Shown here piece by piece: positions 45,554 to 57,616 of a stretch of 64,000 nucleotides of DNA. The notes below the pieces were generated by a model that saw nothing but the letters and a program-made list of their open reading frames with translations, made no database searches and was not told the origin of the DNA. A program made the translations under genes and the position numbers. The stretch is from positions 150,209,970 through 150,273,969 of the forward strand of contig NC_061114.1 of assembly GCF_002878395.1 (NCBI RefSeq), written 5' to 3'. Position 1 is the first letter of the stretch. Every line of letters begins with the position of its first letter. Source of the stretch: Capsicum annuum (Eukaryota; Streptophyta; Magnoliopsida; Solanales; Solanaceae).

Positions 45554-46740
45554 ATGCCACCAAGAAGATATGATAACTGTGGGAACTATTTTGTCCCTTT
45601 TGAGGACACTGCAGATGAAGCTCATCCAACAGTAAGAGTTCATACTTGTTATATGGTTGCTTCTTCTTATTTCCCTGCTAGAACTCCATCAATTCCCCTA
45701 TGCCTAATTAGGCACCCCAGGCTAGTGTATCTAATGTTGAGTTTTGCCGGTCTATGCATTTGCTTACCCAATTTATGGTTTTTCAGTCTGAGCACATTAC
45801 TTTTGGTGCTCCATCATCTGAGGCTACTAGAGTTTGCCAGTTTATGAGGTTGAGTCCCCCTATTTTCACTGGTTTTAAGGATGAGAATGATCCTCAAAAT
45901 TTTATTAATGAGATGGAAAATATCTTCTATATGATGTATTCTACTGATGTGGAATATGTATAGTTTGTCATAAATCAGTTTAAGTATGTACCATACCAAC
46001 GGTATAAAGAATGGGAATAGTCTAGGGGCGATGATGTTTTTTTTGCATTTTAGGATAATTTCTCTTGTATTTTCCATGATCACATCTTTCTTTAGGATTT
46101 ATGGGAGGTGATGGTCGATGAGTTTATGAATTTGAGACAAGGCGGATATCAATAAACGAGTGTGCATTAAAGTTTCATCAACTGTCGTATTATGCTCCAT
46201 AATTGGTATCAGGCATAAGGGATAAAATGAGGAGAGTTTCTTTGATGTTATCCTATGAGTTGATCTTGGGGAGCAAGGCTGCCTTATTGAACAAAGATAT
46301 GGACATCTCTAGACTGGTGTCGTCTGTGTAACAAGTTGAAGACGAAAAGAAAAAGCAAGCAAAAATGAGTGAAAGGTAGAATATGAAGTGTTGCTACTCA
46401 GATTAGGTTGGAGGTCAGTGGCAGAGTATTAGAGATAGCAAAAAGTTGTTTAAGAAAAAGTAAAGCAATTCTGGTTCTTACTTCACAACTAGTACTCCTT
46501 ATCTAAATCCATCCAGTGATTATCATTTTTAGTATGATAGTTGGTTTAGAGAACTAGGAGCCCAACCATAGGCTAATGGGGATCTGTAGCTCCATCATAT
46601 CCTCGTTATAGATTCTTTAGTTAGGTACACTGTGTTGTTTATGAAGAAACGTGGAATAAGTGCTTTAAATATGGTCAAATTGGTCATATGAAAAAGGATT
46701 ATCCTTCTAAGGTTGATTATGGAGAAAATAAGATTCTTGT
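45554..46740 (+). pseudogene. E2 gag
   Basis: It starts M-P-P-R-R-Y. The gag domain is recognisable at about 45840-45960 as M-R-L-S-P-P-I-F-T-G-F then F-I-N-E-M-E-N-I. A basic region follows near 46330-46370. The CCHC knuckle at 46661-46702 reads C-F-K-Y-G-Q-I-G-H-M-K-K-D-Y: the spacing is kept, but the second and fourth ligands are Tyr, so zinc binding would be lost. Confidence 0.8.
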
Positions 46741-47330
46741 TGCTACTTCATCAACTTGGCACTAAAGGGTGCTACTTTTTCTTTTGGCTTCAGTACTTGT
46801 CAGAATTATCTATACTCTTTTTCCACTCGCTAGGATTCTGAGGCATCCCCTAATGTTGTTACTAGTATACTTAAACTCTTCTCTCATAGTGTATATTGTC
46901 TACTTAATCTTAGGTCTACCCTTACTTCTTCCCCCTTATATGTCTATACATTTTTGTTTATATCCTGAATGTATCTTGAATCTTTATGTGTGTCACCTTG
47001 GTACGTAACTTTAATGTGGCTTGGATAGTCTATAGGGGTGGTGTGATGTCAATCCATTATAGGGAGACCTTGGTAGATCTTATAGAGTTTGACATGTTAG
47101 ACTTTGATATCGTTTGAGGGATGGATTGTTGCATTCATTTTATGCATCTCTCAATTATTGAACCCATACGGTCAATTTGCAATTCCCCAATGAGTTGGTG
47201 ATTCAGAGGGAATATAGTTCCGTAGTACCTAAGATAAGGTTCATCTTGTATCTTAGAGCCAAGAAATTTATTTCTAAAGGGTGCCGCTATCACTTAGTCA
47301 ATGTTAAGAATTCTAGATCAAAAGGTCCCT
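46741..47330 (+). pseudogene. E2 aspartic protease, inactive
   Basis: L-F-S-H-S-V-Y-C-L-L-N-L-R-S-T-L (about 46872-46920) corresponds to L-F-S-R-D-V-Y-C-L-L-D-P-G-S-T-L of E1, so the catalytic D-P-G has become N-L-R. The second half is spread over several frames. Confidence 0.8.
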
Positions 47331-48200
47331 CTTTGCAGACTGTCTCTGTGGTTTGTGAATTTCCAAAGGTATTTCCTCATGACCCCCCTGATATTTATCT
47401 GTATATGGAAATTAATTTTATGATTGATCTTCTTTTGGAAACTCATCTAATTTCTATCCGTCCTTACAAAATAGCTCTGGCTGAGTTAAAGGAACTTAAG
47501 CAGAAGTTAAAATATGTTATGGACAGTTGTTTTATCCTCCCTAGTGTGTCTTTGTGGGGTTCTCCATTTCTTTTCATGCATAAAAAGGATAGGTCTCTTT
47601 GAATGTGCATTGATTATGGCTAATTGAACAAGGTGTCAATGAAGAATAAGTAACCACTTCTAAGGATTAATGATTTGTTCAATCATCTTCAGGGTGCTAG
47701 GTTCTTTTCCAAGATTTACCTTTGATTAGGTTTCCATCTGTTGAAGATTAGGGCGGCAAATATCCCTAATATTTTCTTTTGAACATAATATGGTCATTTT
47801 GAGTTTTTGGTGATGTCCATTGGTTTGACCAATGCCCCAGCAATATTCATTGACCTTTTGAATTCAGTTTTGTGTCAATTTTTTGATTTATTCATAACTG
47901 TCTTTATCGATGATATCTTGGTATATTTGAAAAGCCAGGCAGATCATACCGATTACCTTTACCTTGTGTTCTAGACCAAAAAGGAAGATATTTGTATGAA
48001 AATTTCTCTACGTGTACATTCTAGTTGAATATAGTGACTTATCATGGTCATTTTTTTCTAGTGAAAGGATCATGGAAGATCCACAGAAGATTATGGTGGT
48101 TAAGAAATGGCCTATACCCATCACTCCAATGGATATTCGGAGCTTCTTATGTTTAGCTGGTTATTATAGAAGGTTCGTAGACAGTTTCACTTCTAATGTT
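47331..48200 (+). pseudogene. E2 reverse transcriptase, broken
   Basis: The frame at 47400-47602 shows A-L-A-E-L-K-E-L-K-Q-K-L and S-L-W-G-S-P. After stops the palm box V-F-I-D-D-I-L-V-Y is intact at about 47900-47925. The end, I-T-P-M-D-I-R-S-F-L-C-L-A-G-Y-Y-R-R-F (48121-48178), marks the connection to RNase H. Confidence 0.85.
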
Positions 48201-48720
48201 GCCTCATGGACTAAGTTTACATAGAAGAAGGTGAAATTCTTATGGTCTGATGCTTGTGAGGGTAGGTTTGAGAAGCTAAAGGATAAGTTGACTTGAGCTC
48301 TGGTCTTGACTCTTTTAGAAGACACTGATGGTTTTTTTTATTTACTGTGATACATCTTGAGTGGGATTGGGCTCTGTGTTAATGCATCATAGCAAGGTGG
48401 TTGCTTATGCTTCTAGACAACTGAGTGTTCATGAGAAAAATTACCCGACTCATTATTCTGAATTATTTGTTGTGGTATTTGTACTAAAAATCTAGCGACA
48501 TTATTTGTATGGGGTATATGCTTATATTTATTCAAATCATATGAGCTTAAAATATGTGTTCACTCAAAGAGAATTGAATCTTAGGCATAAGAGATGGCTC
48601 GAGTTGCTCAAGGACTATTACATGATCTTTCACTATCATCCAGGAAAACCTAATATGGTTGTTGATACTCTTAGCAAGTTGTCCATAGGAAGCTCATCTA
48701 ATGTGGATAAAAAGAAGTGA
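48201..48720 (+). pseudogene. E2 RNase H, broken
   Basis: [22 protein letters not shown] (about 48430) and [17 protein letters not shown] (48547-48600) follow the family order. The segment missing from E1 is present here. Stops occur at about 48296 and 48496. Confidence 0.85.
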
Positions 48721-50279
48721 GATTTAGCTAAATATATTCACCATTTGGCTAATCTCAGATTTCATCTCTTAGAGTTCGAGAATGGTGGAGTTCTTGTTCA
48801 AGATGTGCAAAGGTCATCTCTTGGTTCTGAAGTAAAGGAGAAATAAGTGTTAGATCCTATATTGATAAAAATCAAGAATGATGTCGGTCGGCAAAATATG
48901 ATGATTTTTAAAATTATTGGTGATGGTATCTTGAGGTACCAAGGTAGATTATTTTCTCCAAATGATGATGGGTTGTGAAGAAAAACTTTGGCTGAAGCTC
49001 GTGAGTCGCATTATACTATTAATCCTGGCTTGACGAAGATGTATCATGATCTTAAAGAGTTATATTAGTGGAATACCATGAAGCAGGATGTGTCAAATAT
49101 TGTGGCTAAGTGAATGGTGTGTCAGTAAGTGAAGGTAGAGCACCTGAGGCCCAATTGGTTGACTTAAGAGATTGAACTATCTGTGTGGAAATGGTAGGTA
49201 ATTAATCTGGATTTTTTTACCGGTCTTCCACGGTCTCTCTAATAAATTGATTTGATTTGTGTCATCATGGATAATAGCTATGTCTGCTTACTCCTTACAG
49301 ATAAGGACTAATTTGTCTTTCAGGGATTATGCCAAGTTTTACATTAAGGAAATCATGAAGTTCTATGATGCTCCAGTCTCTATCATATCTGATTGGGGTG
49401 CCAAGTTCTCTTCTCACTTTTAGAGGTTATTCAGGCAAGTCTTGGGGAACAAGTTGATCCTTAGTATCTCTTTCCACACGTAGACGGATAGGCAAGCAAA
49501 AAGGAAAATTAAGGTCTTGGAATATAAGTTGTGGGCTTGTATTTTTTATTTTGGTTGTAGTTTTGTTGACCACTTGTCTCTTAGGGAATTTGCGTATAAC
49601 AACAATTATCACTCTAATATTGGTATGGCTCCATTTGAGGCATTATATAGTAAGAGGTATAGATGTCCTATTAGGTTGTTTCAGATTAGTGAGAATAAGT
49701 TGTTTGACCCTAATTTTGCTCATCAAGACATGGAGAAGGTGAAGGTGATTCAAGATAGACTTAAGGCCACCCAAAGTTTCCAAAAGTACTACATAGATAT
49801 GAGACGAATGGAGTCAGAGTTCAGTGTATGTGATTGGGTATTTTTAAAGGTGTCTCCATAAAGGGAGTGATGTGATTTGGTAAGAAGGGAAACCTCAATC
49901 CCTGTTATGTTTGTCTGTACTTTGTTTTTTAGAGGTTGGTATTATCGCTTATGAATTTGAGCTACCTTCTTGATTGAGCTCTATTCATCCGGTGTTTCAT
50001 CTTTCGATGTTGAAAAAGTGCCTGGATAATCATGTGATGGCTGTTCCTTTGGAGGAGATGGGTATTTCAGATTCCATGTCCTACGAGGTGTTCCTAGTTG
50101 AAAATTTGAATTGGCAAGTCCATCGAATGTGGAATAAAGACCTGCCTTTGGTAAAGTCTCTTTGGAGCAACCTAAAGGTTGAGAAAGCTACTTGGGAAGC
50201 AAAGGAGGACCTGGAGTCCCAATATCCATTCTTGTTCCCTATTCTCTATTATGGTGCTTTAGGTATGTGTATTCCCTAA
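48721..50279 (+). pseudogene. E2 integrase with chromodomain tail, broken
   Basis: Linker text from 48727 and a damaged zinc region at about 49010-49140 are followed by core text near 49200-49420 with catalytic-region motifs in shifted frames. E-F-A-Y-N-N-N-Y-H-S-N carries the catalytic Glu (49582-49612). The open frame 49974-50279 gives the C-terminal part: H-P-V-F-H-L-S-M-L-K-K, V-E-K-A-T-W-E-A-K-E-D-L and Y-P-F-L-F. Confidence 0.85.
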
Positions 50280-50426
50280 CATCTATGTTTTCTGACTTTG
50301 TAAAAGAAAATGGTGATTTTCTTGGAATCTTTGTTTTTTGTCTTTGTTAAAGGTAAGAGTAGTAGTATGTGGAGTCAAATCTTGATAATAAATGACTTTT
50401 CCTGTTATTCAGGGATCAATGATACT
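50280..50426 (+). other. E2 3' spacer
   Basis: T-rich untranslated text lies between pol and the polypurine tract. Its first part matches the E1 text at 32405-32450. Confidence 0.7.
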
Positions 50427-50438
50427 GAGGGGGGAGTA
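50427..50438 (+). other. E2 polypurine tract
   Basis: gaggggggagta stands directly before the TG of the 3' LTR, as required for plus-strand priming. Confidence 0.9.
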
Positions 50439-52632
50439 TGTAACACCTCGAGTTTTTAGTCCTTGAAAATTTTTGAAAATTTTATCCTCATTGTCCTAAC
50501 TATGACTCCCCTGACGTGTCATAGGGAGTCATGAAGGGTCGTAGGGACTTAGTCATGACTTAATCAAAAGAAGTGGTTTAATATTCTGCTATGAGTATAA
50601 GTGGCTCTCAACTAGTTGTCAAGACTTATTAAGGGTCGTAAGGTGTCCAAAAAGTTGTCCCAAGACACAATAATCATTGCGACTTGAGGCCATGAGTTGC
50701 AATGACTCATGACAAGTCGCTACTTCCCTCTTGTAGGGTGTTTAGTGCGTTATCCGAAATTGTTGTTGTCCTGAGTATGATATAAGGTTACGAGTCATTA
50801 TGTATTTATTATTCAGTGGTATGAAATATATCAAGACCAGTGTGGGGCCTATATGGTTCTCTCTAGATTATGTCTCCTTTTGATGAGTCGTAATGTGTCA
50901 ATACGAGTCTTATAGCGACCCTTAGTCACTTATGACAATTCTTCAATCTTATCATTAAGGGCGCTTTGGACATTTCCCCTATACTCCGATTGTAATCCAT
51001 GACCTAAAACCCTATTGGTGTCCCCATTATCATTGTTAACTCTCTAAAACACTTTCTAAATCTCTCGTAAATTATCTTAAGAAGTCATTCTTAGGGTTTC
51101 TAAGAATTTGGATACTTAGTGCTTTTGAATTATCTCTATAATCTTGGGTATTTCAGGCATCTTACTCTTCCCTCAGTCTTAATTTGTCAAAATAATACGT
51201 TGTAAGTATTATTCCTAAGATATTTATGTTTGTTTGAAATAAAGTTTTGAGGATTTTGAATGTTGAATAACGTTTTCAAATGGTTTACATATTATTATTC
51301 ATGCTTAAATAATGGTTTTGAACTTGTTGGCCCATGGGTATGGTGAATGAACTATGAATTGTAATTTTCCCAAGACTTGTGACTTTTGAAGTGGTTATGA
51401 CCCCAACCCTACATTAGGAAATTGGTTTTTAATTATGAGAAATTTGGGAATTTGTAAAAATTGAACCAAGGGGGTTGTGAATGACCAAGTGAAGATAATT
51501 GGTTGGCATGTTGATGTTACCTTGCAAGTGTAGTTGGTAGGGCGATAACAAAATTGTATGCCATGATGCGTAATGTTGTTCAATGAATGGTAATGTATGA
51601 TAATTATTTTAATTGGGCTCTAATAAGGGTTGTATAGCTGAGTCGTGAAAGTAGAGGTCCTGAGGGATCAACACTGGAAACTGCGGTTGCCTATGTGGGG
51701 TTCTATATAACCAAGAGGTTTGAGTCCCCATTATCATTATTATAATATAATTTGGATGTTGGAGTCCCCCATATCTCATTTCATGATTTGATTCTTGTGT
51801 CACCTTGATAAGAAGGGAGCTTCGAGTCCTCCATAGTGCATATTATACCCTCTGGTTTGTGCAGCCACACGCACTGGGGCCCCACCTGCTGGGGTAGAGC
51901 TATCCCCATATAGCCTGTGAGAGACTGGTATGTTATGACAGTTTAGCTACATAATCTAGGCTAAAGTTTTATAGTGCATGTTAAGCCTTTTTCCCTATTC
52001 CAACATGTGATATATATATATATATGTCTGTGTGTATGTGTATTTGTGTATATGCATTTAATTATGTATATTGGATTTGAATGATTTGAAAATGTTGATC
52101 ATGGCATTATGTTATCCTTATCCCTAAGTTACATTCTAGAGTTCACCCAGCTAATAGTCTTTGGATGTTGTAACCCCACACAATGCAGGAACTGGCCATA
52201 GTTCTACTCCTCCTGCTTAGTGATTAGGTTTTGGGATTGGTTCGTGAGTTGACATTGAAGTGGTGAGCTTCCATGTTTTGGAAGTCTATATTTCATGGTC
52301 TTTTATGTGTCAGACTATTTAGACTTATTTTTGTCTATAGTTTGGGGCACGCCTCGACCAAGACTGGTTTTGGTTCTTTGTTTAGAAGGCTTTGTTTGGA
52401 TTACTATGGATAGTGGGTGATGTTGCTTGGTTGTTTGGCCGTTCATCGGTCATCATTTATAGATATGTTTTGAATTTCCTTAAGCTTGTAGCGTGCTATC
52501 TTGTTATATGTTTGAAATTCATCCGACGTTAGGGGATATTATATTTGGTTTAGTTAGATGCAGGGGGTGATCTCGAGTCCATATGGGACTTGAGATACCC
52601 GACATGGCTAGGACCTGGTTCGGGTAATGACA
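50439..52632 (+). repeat. E2 3' LTR
   Basis: It starts TGTAACACCTCGAG and ends cgggtaatgaca. A TA/TG microsatellite occurs at about 52012-52060. Words such as gagtcgta, gggtcgtaag and tcatgac are reiterated at 50515-50960. Confidence 0.9.
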
Positions 52633-53328
52633 TCGCTTAAGCAATTAGTATTGCTTTAGAAACACCGTGTGAATGCATAGGTACATAAGCGGTCCCATAT
52701 GGCTTTAGCAGTATTCAAGCAGGCCAGCCTGACCGCTTAACTAGCCAACTAGTCGCTTTAGCGGACCTCCTCTTAAGTGAACGAAATGGCTGCTTAAGTA
52801 GGTGCACAAGCTGAGTGCACTAGCTGAAGCATCAAGTTTAATCCCAGATTTTGCCAACCCCTCAAGATTAATCCGAAATCTCATATACTCAAATGGACTA
52901 TGCCACCCTACTAAATTTGATGTTTCGAACTCAATGATGCAATCTAGCTTTCAATCTGAGGTCGTTTTGATAAAAAATGGTCCTACACCCACTTGTCATT
53001 TTTATTAACTTCCGATTAATAGCTTAACCTGAGCCCGAGTGCCTCGAGAACCAAACCGAGTGTACACCTAGCCTAAAATCATCAATCCATAGCTGTAGGA
53101 ATAGTCAGAATTTGCATACGAAATTATTTGGTTGGAATGTTTTCCCAATAGCCAATTTGAACAAGTAAAAAATTCATAATATTGAATTGGCTCTGAAAAC
53201 CAAATGAACTGCTCGGTAATCGAATTATTAGATCTAGCAAGTCAAAAAGGACTTGTGATAGCTATAGGGAAAGCTCTAAACGGCAAAAATAAGTGGAAAT
53301 GCATAAAATGACCTAAAGGGACATTGTA
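52633..53328 (-). repeat. E3 3' LTR, right part
   Basis: It continues the LTR interrupted at 43270, with GCTTAAG-type words at 52634-52800, then text parallel to 34190-34695 (gctagctgaag/ctagctgaagc, gaggtcgttttgat). It ends near gacctaaagggaca; the last base is uncertain by about 5. Confidence 0.75.
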
Positions 53329-53379
53329 ATAGCCATCACTAGAAGAACCTCCATCTACGATATTCATGAGCTAGAATGT

Positions 53380-54480
53380 ACTTGAAGCCTCGAATAGGTT
53401 TGGATACTTGGTCAGCATCTCACTCTCGATCTACCACATAGCCTCCTCTATGGGATGGCGCCGCTATTGAACCTTTACTACAGGAATATCCCTAGTGCAC
53501 AAACATTTGACATCACTACCCAAAATAAGCGCAGGATCTTCCACGAAGGTCAACTGCTCATCTAACTTAAATAAGCCCCAACTAAGCATATGAGATGTAT
53601 CAGGAATGTATTGCCGAAACATAGAAACATAATAGACTGAATCGACAATAGCAAAATATGAGGGCAAGTCTAACTCATAGGCCACCTCACATATTGTTCA
53701 AAGAATCTCAAAGCTCTAACATATTTGGGGCTGAGCTTGCCTTTCCTCTTAAACCTCATCACCCCTTTATGGGTGATACAAAGAGGAATACTCGATCACT
53801 TACTCCAAATCTCAAAGCACAAACTCTGCCAAGGCTAAGTACTTCTCCCACGGACCTCCAAAATCTATAACTTAGTCTCGGTATAAACCTTTGAAATCAT
53901 AATAGTTTGCTTCTATTGTCCGTCTATTTGTGGGTAGAAGGTTGTACTAAGATCCACCTAAGTACCCAACTTCTTCTTGAAAGCTCTCCAAAATCTCGAA
54001 GTAAACACAAAACATTGGTAAAAATGATAGATATAGGCATACCATACAAACGGACTATCTCACGAATATAGATATGGGCAAAGCCCTCAACACTAACGGA
54101 GATTTGAATAGGAATGAAAAGTTCAAACTTGCTCAACAAATCCACAATAATCCTAATATACTATTGGAATCACTGGAAGTCGAGGCACCCCACAAACAAA
54201 GTCTATGGAAATTCACACCTATTTACACTAGGGAATGGATAATCTTTGAATCAAACCACCAGGTCATTGATGCTTGTCCTTCACCTACTGACAACATAAC
54301 ATGAGCTATAAAGCCTACCGCATCTCTCTTGATACAACTCCAACAATAATATTGTCAAAAATCTAGATAAATCTTAGTTGTACCCAGGTGAATAGAATTT
54401 CTTGAGCTGTGAGCCTCATGTACAATCAAAAAATTTAGGTTATCAACCCTGAAAACACAAATACAGTCATCAAATCTCAA
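53380..54480 (-). pseudogene. E3 integrase and C-terminal tail, broken
   Basis: On the - strand the zinc-region text E-A-H-S-S-R-N-S-I-H is at about 54380-54420. The core includes I-D-F-V-C-G near 54200 and Y-I-R-E-I-V-R-L-Y-G-M-P-I-S-I-I (54010-54065). The C-terminal A-Y-E-L-D-L-P and V-S-M-F-R-Q-Y-I-P-D is in the frame 53464-53685. Around 53945-54145 the D-x-G of the core appears as T-N, so a catalytic Asp is lost. Confidence 0.8.
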
Positions 54481-54719
54481 TGTACCCTCAGAATCTATGA
54501 TAGCCCTCTTGGACTCACCACTCAACACCTCATCACGGATGATGCAAAACCTTTTATCCTAAAACTAAATATCCCAAATCCGCTCAAATAGGGAGGATCT
54601 AGCTTCAACACTAGCAAGAATCCTCTTGGGGTCTAAAATATAAAGTCGTTCTATCAAGTTGTCTATATATTTTATGTCCCATACATACGTCCTCTAAGAA
54701 ACTGATATATGAACCAAGC

Positions 54720-55130
54720 AACCCATACTTACCGACTTTTGGCTCAAGGCATCCACTACCACATTCGCCTTGCCTGGATGATACATGCTAGAGATATCAT
54801 AATCCTTAAGCAACTACATTTATCTACGCTGCCTAGCATTAAGCTCTCTCTGCGTTATAAGATGCTGTAGACTATGATAATCTATGAAGATCTCACAATG
54901 CAAACCATAAAGATAACTTCTCCAAATCTTAAGCGCAAAAACTATTGCTGCCAACTTCAAATCTTGAGTGAGGTAGTTTCCCCATGCACCTTCAGATCCC
55001 TCAAAGCATATGTAATGACACAACCTTGATTTATCTACACAAAACCTAAACCAACACCAGAAAAATCAAAATACATGGTTAATCCCTGACCCTCAACAGG
55101 AAGAGCCCACATAGGAGTCAAAGTCAGAAA
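54720..55130 (-). pseudogene. E3 RNase H, broken
   Basis: The frame 54820-55023 reads [19 protein letters not shown], then [14 protein letters not shown] and R-E-L-N-A-R-Q-R-R, the standard chromovirus RNase H core. The start and end lie in other frames. Confidence 0.85.
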
Positions 55131-55960
55131 CTTCTTAAGCCTTCCAAAGCTCACTCACACTCCTCGGGCCATTAAAAAGGACATCTTTCATGGTCATAGG
55201 TACTTAAATAGTAGAAAAACCCTTACTAAATCATCCATATTAACCAACAAAGCAAATGAAGCTACAAATCTCAGTTGGAGCTATAGGCCTAACCTAATCA
55301 TGAATAGCCTCAATCTTCATTGGGTCTACCATAAAACCATCCATAGACACCATATGTCCAAGGAATGTCACCTACTTACGTAAAACCTCACACTTAGAGA
55401 AACATATAATCTCTTAAAGTCTGGAGCGCAATCCTCAAATAATGTGAATGCTCCTCTTTACTACTTGAATACACAAGGATGTCATTGATGAATACAATCA
55501 TAAAGTAATACAAATAAGGCTTGAACATTAAGTTAATGAAATCTAAAATTGCAGATGGGTCATTACTAACCCACAAGACATCGTAAGGGAATCATAATTA
55601 CCATAATGGGTCCTAAAGGTTCTTTTTTGGAAAAACTCAGCCGAATCTTTAACTGAGGGTAATCGGACCTAAAATCAACCTTAGAGAACACTGCTACTCC
55701 TTAAAGCTAACCAAACAAATAAAATATGTGAGGCATAGGATAATAGTTCTTCAATTCACCTTAATGAGATATCTATAATAGATACAAATAGACATGGAGC
55801 CATTCTTCTTCACAAATAGCACAAGAGCTCCCAAATAGTCATACTCGATTTAATAAAACCTTTACCAAGAAGATCCTGGAACTCAACATTCAAATCCTTA
55901 AGCTCGATAGGAGCCATATGATAATATAGAATAGAAATAGGTCTGGTGCAATACTAAAGC
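55131..55960 (-). pseudogene. E3 reverse transcriptase, active site changed
   Basis: The palm box in the frame 55394-55576 is V-F-I-N-D-I-L-V-Y-S, with Asn in place of the first catalytic Asp. S-S-K-E-E-H-S-H-Y-L and L-R-I-A-L-Q-T-L-R follow. Upstream pieces (finger domain) are in several frames from about 55590 to 55950. Confidence 0.85.
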
Positions 55961-56129
55961 TCATTAAAAAACTAACTATCCCGAGCACTAGGAATACTAG
56001 GTAAATCGATAGGGAAAACATCAAGGAAATAACGATCAACTGGAATAGAGCCAAGTGATAAACTCTTTATACTAACACCTTGAATATAAAGGGGATAAGA
56101 CTTATAGCCCCTCAAAATAATCCTCCTAG

Positions 56130-56480
56130 CACACTTTTAAGAAGTAATCACCATCGACTCATGGATAACAATTTATTTCCATATGATTGGAGGTATGTCA
56201 AGCATATCTAAGATTACGTTCTTGGTAAAACAATCTAGGACTTCATAATAGTAGGATAACCAGTTCACGCCCATAATCACATTAAAATCCAAAAATATCC
56301 CTATAATAAGATTAGCATGAGTATCCACTTCTTTAACAGTCATAACATATGATGTGAAAACTCGATCGATTACTAAAGAATCACCCATGGGAGTAGATAT
56401 ATGTAATGACATATATAAAGAATTCTAAGATAACCTAATAGTTGATCCAAATAAGAAGAAACATAACAATAAGCGAATCT
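56130..56480 (-). pseudogene. E3 protease region, broken
   Basis: The frame 56173-56412 has I-S-T-P-M-G-D-S-L-V, D-F-N-V-I-M-G-V-N-W-L-S-Y-Y and I-P-P-I-I-W. This is the second half of the chromovirus protease; compare E1 at 20219-20440. D-W-L has become N-W-L. The active-site half (about 56430-56480) is degraded. Confidence 0.8.
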
Positions 56481-57616
56481 TTGATCAACTAAAGTATAAG
56501 CACCACACAAAAATCATACCTTAAATAACTACATTTAAGGACTCATCTTTAGGTTTAGAATGTATAGTATACAACTAACCACACCCACTACCTAGGTGGG
56601 CTTCTGACCAATGTTTTATCCTACTTGCCTGAGAATATCCATAAGCACTCTGCGTACCACCCCTACACCCATGTGTATCACCCTTATCTAAATGATGAAC
56701 TTCCCTAATAGGTCAAACACTCTGAGTTGTAAGAATAATCGCCCCACGATAGGAGAACTCCCTTGAGAAGTAACCAAAAGCTCCACAACCATAAAATGGC
56801 CTAGCAATAGACTTAAATTTGAAGACTTGAATGAAATAGAATAACAAGCATAACTAGAATTGTAAGAAGATAATCCCCTTAAAGCTTTACCATGATCTTA
56901 GTAAGGATAATCAATAGAGCTAGACTAGCCTCCATTGCTAATCTAAAATGCATCTTTAATGGGTCTACTAGGATGAATTAAATGATAAAATAGTTGGCAC
57001 GAAGAGTATCTACCCTTAAAACCACTTCCTATGAATCATGAGCAAATATGCATCCCACTAAATCTACTTTGATCTCGCAGCCTTTATCCCTTCCTTGGGA
57101 CTCATGATATATATCCTTCATAAGCTAAGAATGATCAGAGACCTTATCAAAAGACTTATCCACAATAACTAAAAACTGTGTAGACATACAAAGAGGAAGT
57201 CTATATCCTCGAATAAAGCAACAAACCCTCTAATACTCAGTAGTCTATGTTGATGTAGCATGCCTAGGCAACCCCTCATATTCAACAACGGTCATAGAAC
57301 CCTGCTCAAAACTCAAAAACTAGTCTATTAAATGATCTCTAAGGCTGCTAGGCATATAATTCTCTAAGAAGACCTCAGAGAAGAAGTCTTAATTATGCCT
57401 AACTTATAGAGCCTATCATCTCTGCAATTAAAAATACCGAAGCATCATTGCTTGGTGCTCCTAAAAACACCAAAAGATATAATATCAAGAATCTACCCAA
57501 TAACTTCTATTCCTCAATAGACATAGCAGACTGGGCAACCACCGTTTGGTGACTATTGATTAAGAAACTATCAGTGCAGAAGGGACTTCAAATCTAGGAG
57601 CTCAGCTACAAGTTGT
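56481..57616 (-). pseudogene. E3 gag with zinc-knuckle remnant, truncated by E4
   Basis: At about 56765-56805 the - strand reads F-Y-G-C-G-A-F-G-Y-F-S-R-E-F, a CCHC knuckle that keeps only its second Cys. Near 57265-57360 text such as V-V-E-Y-E-G-L-P-R-H-A matches the end of the gag domain. Stops are frequent. The gag stops at 57616, the E4 junction. Confidence 0.65.

Larger units (their letters stand above)
43271..52632 (+). mobile_element. E2: full-length but dead Del/Tekay chromovirus inside the E3 LTR
   Basis: In order: 5' LTR (2071 bp), primer site, gag starting M-P-P-R-R, protease, RT, RNase H, integrase with chromodomain tail, polypurine tract and 3' LTR (2194 bp). The total length, 9.36 kb, is normal for the family. 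Stops occur in every domain. The E3-family LTR continues on both sides, but I see no clean 5-bp duplication (TTACA against TCGCT), so an edge may have been altered. Confidence 0.9.
40605..57616 (-). mobile_element. E3: Ty3/gypsy chromovirus on the - strand, split by E2 and cut by E4
   Basis: From right to left on the - strand: gag, zinc knuckle, protease, RT, RNase H, integrase with C-terminal tail, then the 3' LTR (53328 down to 52633 and 43270 down to 40605). E2 lies within the LTR. At the right, E4 starts at 57617 within the gag, so the 5' LTR and start of gag are outside the window or lost. All frames are broken. Confidence 0.85.
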
